A program made the translations under genes and the position numbers. This document shows positions 1 to 11,607 of a stretch of 64,000 bases of DNA, in pieces. Location of the stretch: the NCBI GenBank assembly GCA_036429605.1, contig JAVFKD010000016.1, positions 3,534,001-3,598,000 on the forward strand, read 5' to 3'. The stretch's first letter is position 1, and each line of letters begins with the position of its first letter. Below the pieces are notes generated by a model that was not told where the DNA came from, searched no databases, and saw only the letters and a program-made list of their open reading frames with translations. Source of the stretch: Cladobotryum mycophilum (Eukaryota > Ascomycota > Sordariomycetes > Hypocreales > Hypocreaceae).

Positions 1-194
1 GCCAGATTGGGCAGAGGATTAGCATAAACCTCTTGCAAGATATAGAGCAGAAAAAGAATAATACAGAGCCAGGCTACTTTTTTAAGAACTAGAGTGGCGC
101 CCTGTAACACCGTGGACACCCTATAGCCGTGGACGATCAGCTTCCATATATATAATACAAAGTATTATGAGCGGAAACTGTGTAGATTGGTTTT

Positions 195-951
195 TCAATA
201 CGACCAATCCGAGCCAAAGTCGGTGTCTTCCGCCGCAGTGGTCACATCCTCCTCCTCTTCAGAGAAAGAACTGTCGATTGTCCATTTATTCAGCTCCTTT
301 AGCTGCTTGTCCGAAATATCAAACCGCTCCTCAAATGCTTCTCGGACCATTTTCCGGGCCTTTAGTTTGAAAATTGCGCGATGAGAGACGACAAACAATG
401 CTGCATTGTATGCCGCGTTGGTATCCTTAACCTCCGAGTTGAAGTCACCCAAGAGGAACAGGTATAAAAGTCGAAAAGCCGAGTCTCTTGCTAGGCTCCT
501 GAATGTAACGTCTCGCCTCTCCTCCGGATCCCAGTCCATCTTGCCTGTTCTCAAGTCTTTCATGATGTCATGCAAATTGCGGTTCGATACAACATCAACA
601 CATAGAAATTCGAGTGTTTCGCAGAGCACGTGGTAGTCATCGAGCTGGGTAGGCATCTTGCGAAAGAATTGGCGAAACCCGTTGGTAACTCCGTCGTTTA
701 TAATGTCAAAGAAGGGTAAATCATCGTGGGTTACCACTGCAGTGGTATTCTGACCAGTGGACTGTTGAAACCTTATGTAGGATTCAAAGTATGGCATCCT
801 AGTAACATCGACAAGATAGTCATTCGTTCCGATACGGATTGTAACGGTAGATTCTTCTTTGCTTGAGGGTAGTGTAGCGGCCTATGTTTTGTTAATGTAT
901 TCTGTAAAATATACCAATTACTTGCCGAGCATGTAAAGGTACCTCCATCAT
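195..951 (-). CDS. BTB/POZ-like fungal protein, two exons
   Basis: The main exon (stop at 195) reads back past the Met at 797 in frame to about 881. There the protein has a stretch ending TVTIRIGTNDYLVDVTR, which looks like the first strand and turn of a BTB/POZ fold. A 40-bp intron (882-921: donor GTAATT, branch-like ATTAAC, acceptor CATAG) joins it in phase 0 to a short first exon starting at 951, giving about 238 aa. The C-terminus is very acidic (EEEED, then a Ser/Asp tail). Fungal BTB-like proteins of this size are usually adaptors of unknown partner; the role here is inferred only from the fold. The intron is short for a fungus, so the start is less sure than the body. Alternative: a 200-aa protein starting at 797. 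Confidence 0.6.
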
Positions 952-1678
952 TTTAGGATATGAGTTCGATAAAGCAAGCGGGTTATGATGTAGTCTGGTG
1001 GAGTAGTGGGCTCGCCACGAGGCCGAATCAGCAATGACGTTGGACAGAAATCTCTCTTCTGGAATTCCATCACGTGATTGTATATGCCCACAAAAATGCC
1101 CAGCTCCCTCGGCTCGTTGTGATACACTTAATAAAGTACGCGCCGTATAAACCAACTTGTAGGCGATATAATTGTAGTATATGCGCTTTGGGTGTAGATA
1201 AGAAGATCCCAATTCTGGCCTCTTCGACTTGACTACATTTCTTGTGGAGCGTGAGGTTACAGATTATGCGTTCATGGGGCAGTATTAGTAACCAGAGGGT
1301 GACACCCAATGCAAACATGGAAGCATGGCAAACAGAGAGACCTCAGTTGTGTGGCCGTCATATGGATACGCATGTGCCTTACATGCACCACTTGGCATGT
1401 AGTTATTCTCAAGTATATGTACCCATGTCGTGACAATTCATTTTCGCTTTAGCCTTTGCACTGTCTATGATTAGGTAGTTGTTAATAGCTTTATATACCT
1501 AGTAGGACCTTAGAGGTACTTTCTCCTAGAATGATGGGCTCCTATTCTTGCTGATTAAGAAAAGTCTCAACATCGCGGACAACACGTCGCGCTGGACCCT
1601 CCATTATGCCATGATCGGTAAGGATTTAATACGCACTGTCTTGATCATCATGGATCGGTTCAAGATCAAGACCCTTGC
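952..1678. other. Intergenic, no gene seen
   Basis: No open frame here has gene-like character; short ORFs on both strands are low-complexity or lack a plausible start. It holds the upstream region of the BTB-like gene and the 3' flank of the 1679-2467 gene. Confidence 0.5.
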
Positions 1679-2467
1679 CTAGTGCCAGCTCGCAAGCTCG
1701 GTCATACTCTTCCTAAAGCGCCTGTATTCTAACCCGTGAACCATGTATGCAAAGTATTCCCCCGCTACATCATCTCGCATTGCTAGACCTTCCACAGCAC
1801 AACGCAATGATGCCACTTCAGGGGTAGACCTCACTCCGGCATCGGCTGACGTTGTGTCAGGCTGACCAGTAATAATATTATGGATATGTATAGCAGGGAT
1901 GCCAGTGGCATAAGAGCCCGAATTGGCTCGCTTTCGCTTCCGAGATGATTGCTGTTGCTTCTCAGCATATAACTCGCTGCGAATCTCTCTAGGCATACCT
2001 TCGTGTTTGTTTATACCCTCGCCTCTTTGCACTGACTTAACGAGATTCCTAAACCGATGCCCCATAAGCTTGTAGTGCTTTTTAGTATTAGGGTCTTGCC
2101 AGCAATAGGGACCTCGGCCACATGGGGGGCCTGGGCAACTAAACAGAGCAAATACATGCTCCCAAGCGGCTGTGCGGCCTAAAACAGATCTTTCGGCTTC
2201 ACGTCGAGCTTGTGTCTCTGCAAGCTGGCCGTTAGTAGAGCCCTGTCCAGCAGGGCCAGCTGTTTTAGTCTCTTTGTAGTTGAAAGTGACCTTTATTATC
2301 AGCTTTCTTCTGTTGTGGGTGAGGTGGCTCCATGTTTGCAACTGCCTCTCCACAACTAGCCAATCGACCCTTATCTCATCGAATCGCTTCGTTACATTTC
2401 GCTCGGAGCGCTCGGTAACGGAGATGACCGCTCGCAGATACCGATGCTTGAAGCTCCAAAACGTCAC
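1679..2467 (-). CDS. Conserved fungal hypothetical with CPGPPC motif
   Basis: A 262-aa single-exon frame. The N-terminal part is rich in charged and aromatic residues. A central segment has CPGPPCGRGPYCWQDPNTKKHY, a compact Cys/Trp motif followed by a basic stretch. After that comes a Lys/Arg-rich linker and a C-terminal helix-rich tail. I remember the layout, a Cys-Pro-Gly-Pro-Pro-Cys motif followed by a KKHYKL stretch, from many uncharacterised fungal proteins near transposons, but cannot name a domain. Its 5' end overlaps the start of a decayed protease gene on the other strand, so the first Met may not be the real start. Function unknown; the mobile-element link is an inference. Confidence 0.5.
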   Translation of the reverse strand: MTFWSFKHRYLRAVISVTERSERNVTKRFDEIRVDWLVVERQLQTWSHLTHNRRKLIIKVTFNYKETKTAGPAGQGSTNGQLAETQARREAERSVLGRTAAWEHVFALFSCPGPPCGRGPYCWQDPNTKKHYKLMGHRFRNLVKSVQRGEGINKHEGMPREIRSELYAEKQQQSSRKRKRANSGSYATGIPAIHIHNIITGQPDTTSADAGVRSTPEVASLRCAVEGLAMRDDVAGEYFAYMVHGLEYRRFRKSMTELASWH

Positions 2468-2499
2468 GTATCACTTTTATTTAGAATTATCAATCTTTT

Positions 2500-5255
2500 A
2501 ATACCGGACCTGGTGCTCAATTCGATCGATGAACATGAAATATGCGACAATGGCCAGCAGGATTGCCCACTGTCTCAAGTAGCCCAGGCGCGCAGAAATC
2601 ATTGTCAGAAAAACTCTACCCGGGGCTCATCTAGGTCTCAAGCCAGTCTCCAAAGTCCTACGAATGATTCAACTGCAGGCAATGATGGTATAGAACAGAA
2701 ACATGGCTGCATTCATGAGAGAATTGATATCGAAAACTTCTTTCAGAAGACAAGACCTTGCGCAAACTATTAAGAGATGCTCTTGACATCGAAGACTGAT
2801 TTCCTACCTACAGTGCCTCCTACGAGATGCGCTGTTTGATACGAGGCCGAACCAAAACGGTCAAATCATCTCTCCAGACATTTTCAAAACTCTTCTCAGT
2901 TTGTTTCCCGACTCTGTTTTCACAAGAGGAGACCACGATGGCAGCACAGCGTTACATAAGGCTATCCTGCTGTACAATCCTGAGGGTTTTAACTACAATC
3001 TTGTCTTCCAAATTATTACAGTCTTGGTTAATCGGGCTCCAAAGTCAATCTTTGCTACAAAAAAAAGACGGAAAGTCTGCGTACCATCTACTGACTGGGC
3101 TGAAGGGAACCAATAACGGTGAAAAGGGGGATTCAAGACGCAAAGCTGAGGAATTCTTCAAGAGAATCTGCATCGGTGCTACCACGCTAGTGGGCAATAA
3201 TTATGGGGACTAAGATGACGATGATGATAAGGAGGAATGGGAGAAGATGAGAATATTTCTATATTGGAATACAAAGTTAAGTATGTTAGTATCGCTGCGC
3301 ACGAAGATTTGCCAGCTACATCGTGCATGTCTTACATATTCGAGCAGAACGACATTTTTTTCCTCAATCTAACTAGCCAGTCCATCGAAACCATGCGACA
3401 TCAATCAGGGATGCTCTTTGAGACTGTCTTGGCTTATCTCAAATTACTCTACTGGCGACCCGCACCGAAGCCCAGGTCAACATCAGCGGACCAACGCTCT
3501 GAACATCAACAATTTTCCGGGCTCACTAATAGCGAAAAAAAGAGAACGAGAATCAGAACGTGATCCATACGTTAGCCTTTTTCAGTGGTTATGAGAGGGC
3601 GGCGTGACAAACATCTTGACTATCAATATTGATGACAGTGGCCCCGAACCGCACTCCAACGCTGCTATTCGAAGATGTCTCCGGGGCGATAAATTGGATC
3701 TAAATTTCGACATTTCTGTTTGGAAGTGGAAGAAGTTTGACATCTGTAGCGAAACTATTGCAATTGCTGCCCCAACAGCTCGAGAAGTCTGGCTTTACTC
3801 CAATGGAAATACGGCTGTCCTCGGAAGTTGGGCATGTTGTTCGGGGTTGACCAAGTTACTCCATGTGAGTTACTACACAACGCGATAGCTCACATAATTA
3901 ACATTACCATAGCTTGAAAGGTTGATTGTTCATATCTTTCCCAGTGTAAGTTTCGGATTTTATGTGGATATCATAGGACCATTGCTGATGGTCACAAGAA
4001 TAACAATGATAGAGGAGACTGCAAAGAGTACGAGGAAGATTTCTGAAAGAGGCTTAAGAAGAGCTGCAAGTTACTCAAGTCATCCAACATCATCATCAAG
4101 ATCCATGACGAGAAACACGACGATACGAGCAACCCGGACCAGAAGAACAGGCGCAGCAAGGATTCGGAGATCAGGTACGTTCTCGGATGCGAATTCATAA
4201 ATCTCACGAATAAAAACTCACCAGTAGTAGTCGAAATCCCGCAGACTGGGTTGAAAGACTCAAAGAATTCAAGTCATTTATACTAAACCTCAAGCCTTCT
4301 GAGCTACCCTCTGTTAAAGTCGCTCTGCTTGATGACGGTGCTAGACTAGAGGATCTCCATGGCATACAACATGGCCGGTCATTTTGGCCGGGAAAGCCGG
4401 CTTATTTTGCAGGTCCCGGTGAGCATGGAACGGAAATGGCACGCTGCATTCGAACAATGTGTCCAAGGGCAGAGCTGTACATTGCTCGACTGGACGACTC
4501 GCGGAAGCAAGAGAACCAGAAGTTTACAATTTTATCATGCAATCAAGTAAGCAATGGCACATATAGTTACGATTAATAAACTAACATTGAGGTTCTAAAC
4601 AGGCTCTCAGATGGGCGATAGATATGGAAGTGGATGTGATCTCCATGAGCTGGACGTTCAAAAAGAAAGGGAGCAAGGCAGAACAGCATGAGAAAGAGTT
4701 CATCGATCTCATCAAGGAGGCCGTGAGCAAGAATATTATACTTTTTGGATCTCTTCCCGACAAAGGTATTGGAGAGGATACATTGGAGTGTGCTCCCGTT
4801 GGACTCGACGATGTCATCAAGATCGGCTCTGCGACTCTAAGTGGTGAGTCAATTGCGGAGAATCGCAATGCAAAGGTCGACTTCCTCCTTCCCGGAGAGA
4901 TCCGCCATACCAAAACAGGAGAGACTTTTAGGGGCAGTTCTTTCGCTACGACCTATACCTCGGGCCTTGCGGCTATGGTCTTCTATATATTGAAGATTCA
5001 CAATCAATTTATAGAATCCGACGACCCCAGTCACTTAGCGACAGCTCTGGAAGCGGCCAAAACCCCCGAGACATGAAGATAATATTCAATCGCCTGAGTG
5101 GGCTGAAACCAGATGCAATTAGCGACAGGGGCGCCTTTGTTCAGCCGTATGATGTTTTCGGGGAGGACTTTGAGAACTATGATGGAGATCCCACACGCAT
5201 ACTAGTAAAGATTGTCTGTAACATACTTCCGGACAACGCTTTGAAATGGTTTTAG
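2500..5255 (+). pseudogene. Subtilisin-like (S8) serine protease, decayed
   Basis: The reading frame is broken many times but order and content are those of fungal subtilases with a long N-terminal region. The conserved N-terminus (2500-3100) includes a TALHKAI ankyrin-like piece, a middle domain lies at 3604-3860, and the catalytic domain at 4225-5075. Catalytic residues are all present: Asp in LLDDGA (4331-4333), His in GEHGTEMA (4424-4426), Ser in RGSSFATT (4939-4941). Clean introns are 4175-4224 (phase 2) and 4547-4602 (phase 0, branch CTAAC). Lesions: an in-frame TGA in the 2770-2830 stretch, an 8-A run at 3059-3066 that shifts frame, TGA at 4044-4046, several frame changes at 3210-3960, and an ATGA frameshift at about 5072 before the last 60 residues. 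At least two stops could be CGA-to-TGA changes. A whole functional protein is unlikely. Confidence 0.8.
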
Positions 5256-6122
5256 AATAGGATTGTGCATTTAAACTCAGTGTACTTGTTAGATCCTCGG
5301 CCGTAGCAAGTCCCAATGTGAGTGTGTCTGCATAAATGATGTTCCTGTCTTTCTCCATGATTCCTTGAACACGCCTTACTTTGCCTTCTACAGAAGATGT
5401 GAGCAGCTAATAGTGACAGTATTAGCGGCATTCAAGAGAGATTTAGGATGCTCTGATGTGGTGATTGTCGTTTGCGTAGAATAGGGCATTGAGCTTCATT
5501 GCGCCATAGAGTAGATTTGGTAATTTGTTTTTACAATGATTCATATCCAACAAAATAGGTACTCCAAGTAATAGTTTCTTGAATTCTGACAGACCACCAC
5601 TTCTGCCGTTTGCGCTTTTACTTGTATGAACAAAGCCTTGCCTTGTCTCACTTTTGGTTGCTCTGCAAACATGAGTTAACTCGTTTTGAGGATCATGTCT
5701 TTTATCCAGATTTCACTCAGCGGAGTGGGAAGACGCCACTATCCAGCTCGAATTCCCGTCTTGAGATAAGGATAACATACATAGTATAGTTCCGAGGGCG
5801 GAGCATACTACATGTAAAGGACTGCTTTGTGTTTTTGGCTACTTTAAGTTGAGTCCCTCTAAGCTTGATACTCCACCTTCAACCATACCCATCAGTTCAG
5901 CTCGCGAGAGCTTGCACATAGGTAATATCATCTTTTCCTATTTTGTACACGTCATGCAATCAGTTGTCCTACACAATATCCGGTATCATTGATGCAGGAG
6001 ACTAGGGCTGGCTGTAGATATAAAGCCCATGCTGACATGCAACCTCATAATGGATCCCGAATATTCTACTCGTATCTACTTGTACAAGCAACTTTTAAAT
6101 CTACTGCAACAACTTATTCGAT
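5256..6122. other. Intergenic / upstream region of trypsin gene
   Basis: No convincing gene. A TATA-like GATATAAAG at 6017 lies about 105 bp before the trypsin ATG and is probably its core promoter. The rest shows no structure I can support. Confidence 0.45.
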
Positions 6123-6412
6123 ATGGCTCTCGTTAGTCTCCACTCTATTGCTTTTGTTCTGGCTATCTTGGTTCGGTTCACCAAGGCCGACGATTCGATT
6201 GTGGGCGGCAGTGTTGCCCAGCCTAGTCAATTCTCATACCAAATCAGTTTGCGGCAGGGCGGTTCTCATATTTGTGGCGGTTCTATCATCTCCCCCACTC
6301 ACATCGTTACAGCCGCGCATTGCATTTCCTCAAACAATCCAAGCTCTTAAACTGTTGTGACCGGATCCAACAGCGGCGCTGCCGCCCAATCAAACACTTG
6401 ATCAAGCCTAAC
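6123..6412 (+). pseudogene. Secreted trypsin-like (S1) protease, 5' fragment
   Basis: The first 75 codons give a signal peptide (hydrophobic core about residues 5-20), then the activation site and mature N-terminus IVGG. A typical S1 start follows, with CGGSIISP and the catalytic His motif TAAHC. A TAA at 6348-6350 replaces what should be a Tyr codon. The same frame then continues with TVVTGSNSG-like trypsin sequence for about 16 codons before a second stop at the edge of the AT-rich block. The catalytic Asp and Ser regions are absent. Trypsins of this type are extracellular and are found in insect-associated and plant-associated Hypocreales. The copy is truncated and cannot make an active enzyme. 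Confidence 0.8.
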
Positions 6413-8122
6413 TAATCAAATAATCAAGTCTAAAGTTATTCCTATATTTAATTGATCAAATACTTAAGACCTTAGATTTAATAGATTTAATAAGTATAAG
6501 ATATATTTATTAGAATCTTAAAAAAAATATAATTAATTAAAAAATAATTAATTTATATATAAAAATAAAAAAAATATTTTATATATTTATGTTAATTATA
6601 AAGCTTATATAAATATATAAAATTTATATTTATAATAAAAATTAAACTTATAATTTTTAGTATTAATATATTAAATATTTTATTAATTAAATTATATAAA
6701 TTATTATTTTATATAAAAATTAAATTTTTAATATATAAAATATTAATTTATATAATATAAAATAAATAATATTATTTATAATATATTATAAAATATTTAT
6801 ATTAAATAATAGAATTTTAATTATATAATTTTAATAATTATATTAATATTAATTTATAATAAATTTTATAATATTTAATATTTTTTATTTTTAACATATT
6901 ATTTTATAGTTTTTTATTTTTTTAAAAATATTATTTTTTATAAAATTTAATTTTAATAATTTTAATTTAATATTAAATCTTTTTATAATTATATTTATTA
7001 ATAAATATTTTATTTTTAATAATATAATTTTTAAAAAAATAATATTTTTAAAAAAATTAAATTTAAAATAAAAAGATTTATATATATAAAATTCTTTAAA
7101 TTTATAAATATTGTAATAAATATAATAATAATATTAATTTTTTTAAAATAATAATTATAATTTTAATAATAATATATTTTTAATAATAATATTATATATT
7201 TAAATCTTTTTTAAATTTAATTTTTATAAATCTTTTGAATAAATTATTAATTTATAAATAATTTTAATTAAAATTTTTATATTTTTAAATTTATATAAAA
7301 TAAATTTAAAAAATTTATATTAAATTTATTTTTAATTTAAATTATTTTTTTATTATTTTTAAAAATAAAGTTTTTTAATATATTTTGAAAAACTTTAACT
7401 TTAATTTATATAATTAAATTTAATAAAATTAAATTAATTAATAATTATTTTTTAATTATTTTATTAATTAATAAAAAATATAATATAAAAAGAATTTATA
7501 AAATATTTTTATAAAAATATATTTTAATTTTAATTTTTAAATTTTATTAAATAAATTAATAATAATAATAATAATTATTTATTTTTTAAGTTTATTAAAA
7601 AAATAATAATTATATCTTTTTATTTTTTAATAATAATTTAATACTTATATAAAAAAAACCTTATTTATATAATATAATAAATTATATAAAATTAAAATAT
7701 TATAAATTAATTTAATATAATAATATTAAATAATATTATTTTTAATAATATATATATATAATATTTTTTTAAAAGTTATTTTTTAATATAATAAAAATTA
7801 ATATTATTAAATAATAAATATAATATTATAATTATATTTTTAATTTTATTAATTAAATTCTTTTTTATAAAAAAAATAATAAAACTTTTAAATAAAAGTT
7901 TTAATTTTTTAATAAAATTAAATATTTTAATAATAATTTTATTTATTAAAAAATATAAAAATTAATTAAAAAGCTTTATAATATTATTAAATTTATTTAA
8001 AAAGATTTTAATAAAATTAATAATTTAAAAAAAATAATTATTAAAAAAGAATTTAATAATAAATATATTATTTATTAAAAATTAAATTAAAAATTAAAAG
8101 TTATTTTTAATAATAATATTTA

Positions 8123-8605
8123 TATAATAACCCCACCTCACGTCTAGGTTATACACTAAAAAAAGACCTACTTTTAAGAATACTTATGCTTATTATGGCC
8201 TAGCATAACTATAGTAGAATCTTAAATAAACTAATTAATTATATTATTAATCTAGCTTACTTTTAAAAAATTAATTTACTAAGTAAACATAGAATTATTA
8301 AGTAAGCAAAAGATTATTAAATAAACATAGAATTATTAAATAATTATAATAAGTATTAGATTATTAATTTATTCTTATTAAAATAAAACCTTATATTTAT
8401 TTAAACTATAATAAATTTAATTATTATATATATTAATTTATATTTTTTTATATATTTAATTAATTATTAATATAATTATTTATTATTAATAATCTAATAG
8501 TTAAACTATAATATATTAAATTTATTACTTAACCTTACTTTAATTTATTATTAATATTAATTATAATTTAGGTTATTTTTATTAAAAAATATTTAAAATA
8601 TTATA
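8123..8605 (-). repeat. LTR copy C, RIPed
   Basis: 483 bp; reverse complement of the LTR family at 10636-11119. On the + strand it starts TATAATAAC and ends TATTATA, the RIPed forms of the TGTGACG...CGTCACA ends. It still shares the block reading ACGTCTAGGTTATACAC. Flanking 5-mers ATTTA and TATTA do not match, so it is either not a clean solo LTR or the duplication has decayed. With copy D it could bound one minus-oriented element of about 7.9 kb. Confidence 0.75.
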
Positions 8606-8971
8606 TATTAATAATTTTTATTTAATAGATTATTATAACTTTAAGTAATATTAAATATTATAATTAATAAAAAATAATAATTACTTTAGGTATTTATTTT
8701 AATATAATTAATTATATTATTTAATAAAATTAAAAAAAAATTTTAGTTATAAATTAATAATTTAAAAAAAATAAATAAAAAATAAAAAAAATATTAAAAA
8801 AATTCTTAGACTAAAAGACCTAGGATTATTTTTTAAAAAACCTAAAATAATATTTTTTTAAGCTTTTATTATAGACTTAAAAACTTATTATAATTATTAC
8901 TTTTAATATTTTAAAAAAACTATATAAAAGTAATTTATATATATATTTATATAAAAAAACCTATTAAAAAA

Positions 8972-9043
8972 TAATTTAAATTTATTATAAAAAACTATTA
9001 TAATAATTTAAATTTATTATAAAAAACTATTATAATAATTTAA
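8972..9043. repeat. Short tandem repeat, 32-bp unit
   Basis: The unit starting TAATTTAAATTTATTATAAA occurs at 8972 and 9004, with a partial third copy from 9036. It lies inside the RIPed block and shows no coding or regulatory sign. Confidence 0.7.
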
Positions 9044-10635
9044 AAAGTAAAAAAAATAAATAAATAAAATTTTTTTTAAAAACTTTAATAAATTTATTAA
9101 AGAATTTAAAAAAATATATAAAATTATTAATAAAAACTTTTTTTTATTTTAAAATCTTTATTAAAAAGAATTAGTCTTAGATTATATTATTATATTTAAA
9201 TAAATTATTTTAAAATTTAATTAAAATAATAAATTATTAATAAATTAATTTTATTAAAGATTAAAAAAATATTAAAAATAAATTTTTTAAAAAAACTTAT
9301 TAAATACTTTTATAAAATATATTAAAATAATTATTAAAATTAATAATTAATAATATACTTATTATAAATAAAAATAAAAAAATAAAACTTATTAAAAATC
9401 TAAAAATAATTATATTATTAAAAATAATAATAATAAATTAAATTAAATAAACCTTAATATAACCTAAAAGGAAAAAAAGTAAAATACTATAATTATAATA
9501 AAATAAAATATTTCTTTAAAAACTATAAATCCTTTAAAAAAAACAAAAAAATATATAAAAGCTAACCCTTAAACTAAAAAATAAATAAATAAATTAATAT
9601 TATTATTAAATAATAATTAATTATAAATTATATTTTAATAAATTAAATAATATATTTTAAAAATAAATATTTAATTTATTAAAGTTTAAAAAATAATATA
9701 AATTAATATTTAAAGCTTTTTTAATAAATTAATATACTTAAATAAAAATATAATAAAAAAAAGACTAATAGAATTTATTAAAAAAAACTTAATAATATTA
9801 TTTAATACTTATAAACTACTTATTAATATAAATATAATATTTTATAAAAATAATTATTAATTAAAAAACTTTTATTAATAATATTAATAGTTTATTTATT
9901 TAAAAAAGAAATCTATAATAAAAAGAATCTTAAAATATTAAAATAGTCTATAATATAATAAATCTTTATAGGCTAATTATTAAAATATATACTATTAAAA
10001 TTATATTAAACTTATATATAAAAAATATTAAAAAGCTAAGTTTATAAATTAATATTAATAAATATTTAAACTAATAATAATTACATAAAAATATTTTATT
10101 ATAAAAATTATCTAGGAATTATTTAAATAAAGCTTTGATTTTTAAACTTATAAAAAAAACCTAAAAGATTAATAAAGGTAATATAAGTTATAAAATATAT
10201 TAAATACTAAAAATAGTATAATAATTTATAAAATTTATAATTTAAAAGTAAAAAATAAGATTAATTATTTATAAAAGAGTTATAAGATAATTATTAAATA
10301 AGGTTTTTTAATTTTATAAATAAAAGCTATTATAAATAGTTTTATTTAATAGTAGAACTATAAATTAAAAAATATTATTTTATTATATTAGTAAATAGTA
10401 AAGTAATAAATAATTATATATTTCTTAAAACTATAAATTGTTTATAGTTATTTTAAAAAAAAACTAAAATATAAGTTATATTTATTTTATTATATTAAAA
10501 AAGGAATTCTTTTTTATAATAAAAAATAGATTAATATAAAAGTTAATTCTTTTTTTATTAAAATCTAAAAGTATAAGAAGTTTGTTTTTTATAATTTAAT
10601 AAACTTTAATAAATATAATATAATTTTAGAATATC

Positions 10636-11119
10636 TATAACGTTCTAGGCGTTTTTTAATAAAAATAACCTAGATTATAGTTAATATTAATAATAAATTA
10701 GGGTAAGGTTAAATAATAGGTTTAATATATTATAGTTTAGATATTAAATTATTAATAGTAAATAATTATATTAATAATTAATTAAATATATAAAAAAAAT
10801 ATAAATTCATATATATAATAATTAGGTTTATTATAGTTTAAATAAATATAAGATTTTATTTTAAGAAAAATAAATTAATAATTTAATAGTTATTATAATT
10901 ACTTAATAATTCTATGTTTACTTAATAATTTTTTATTTATTTAATAATTTTATATTTATTTAATAAACTAATTTTTTAAAAATAAATTAAATTAATAATA
11001 TAATTAATTAGCTTATTTAAGGTTTTGCTATAATTATACTAGGCTATAATAAGCATAAGTATTCTTAAAAATAGGTCTTTTTTTAGTGTATAACCTAGAC
11101 GTGGGGTCGGGTTATTATA
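10636..11119 (+). repeat. Solo LTR A, RIPed, TSD ATATC
   Basis: 484 bp running from TATAACGTTCTAGGCG to GGGTTATTATA. These are the C-to-T/G-to-A versions of the intact ends TGTGACGTTCCGGGCG and GGGTCGTCACA seen in copy B. The 5 bp before it (10631-10635) and after it (11120-11124) are both ATATC, a 5-bp target site duplication typical of LTR retrotransposons. No internal region is attached, so this is a solo LTR left by recombination between the two LTRs of one element. Confidence 0.88.
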
Positions 11120-11130
11120 ATATCTCTAGT

Positions 11131-11607
11131 TGTGACGTTCCGGGCGTTTCCCAACAAGGATAACCTGGATCGTGGTTAATGTTGGCAATGGATCAGGGCG
11201 AGGTCGAGCAATAGGTTTAATATATCACAGTTCGGGTATCAGGTTACTGATAGTAAACAATTATATTAACAACTAACTAGATACATAAGAAAAAAATACA
11301 GGCTAATATATATAATAATTAAGTTTATTATAATCTAAATAAATATAAGGTTTTATTCTAATAGAAATAAACCAATGATCTAGTAGTCGTGATAGATCGA
11401 GTCGATCCTGTTCGAGCTATCGCGTGTGCTCGAATCGATCTTGTTTAAGCTATCGAACATGCTCGAGTCAATCTCGTTCGAGCTGATTATGATTAGCTAT
11501 GTTACCCGGGGTTTTACTATGGTTATATTTTCAATCAATAGCTTACACAGGTATCATTAAAGGTGGGTCCAGTTCTATGGATAATATAAGTGCGTCGGGT
11601 CGTCACA
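11131..11607 (+). repeat. Solo LTR B, nearly intact, TSD CTAGT
   Basis: 477 bp with perfect TGTGACG...CGTCACA ends and CTAGT on both sides (11126-11130 and 11608-11612). It is the only GC-normal stretch in the block and so is the youngest copy. Its termini match copy A after reversing transitions, but its middle and 3' third differ more, so it may be a sister subfamily. A 68-aa ORF inside it is not gene-like. Confidence 0.88.
11397..11484. repeat. 33-bp tandem repeat within LTR B
   Basis: Units start at 11397, 11430 and 11463 (2.7 copies), each beginning TCGA(G/A)TC(G/A)ATC and holding a TTCGAGCT or TTTAAGCT core. The differences are C/T and G/A. CG-rich repeats in an LTR could be promoter or enhancer units, which is an inference. 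Confidence 0.7.

Noticed and set aside
1242..1433. 63-aa + strand ORF between the BTB-like gene and the CPGPPC gene
   Set aside because: No start context, no similarity, and overlapping ORFs of equal length on the other strand.
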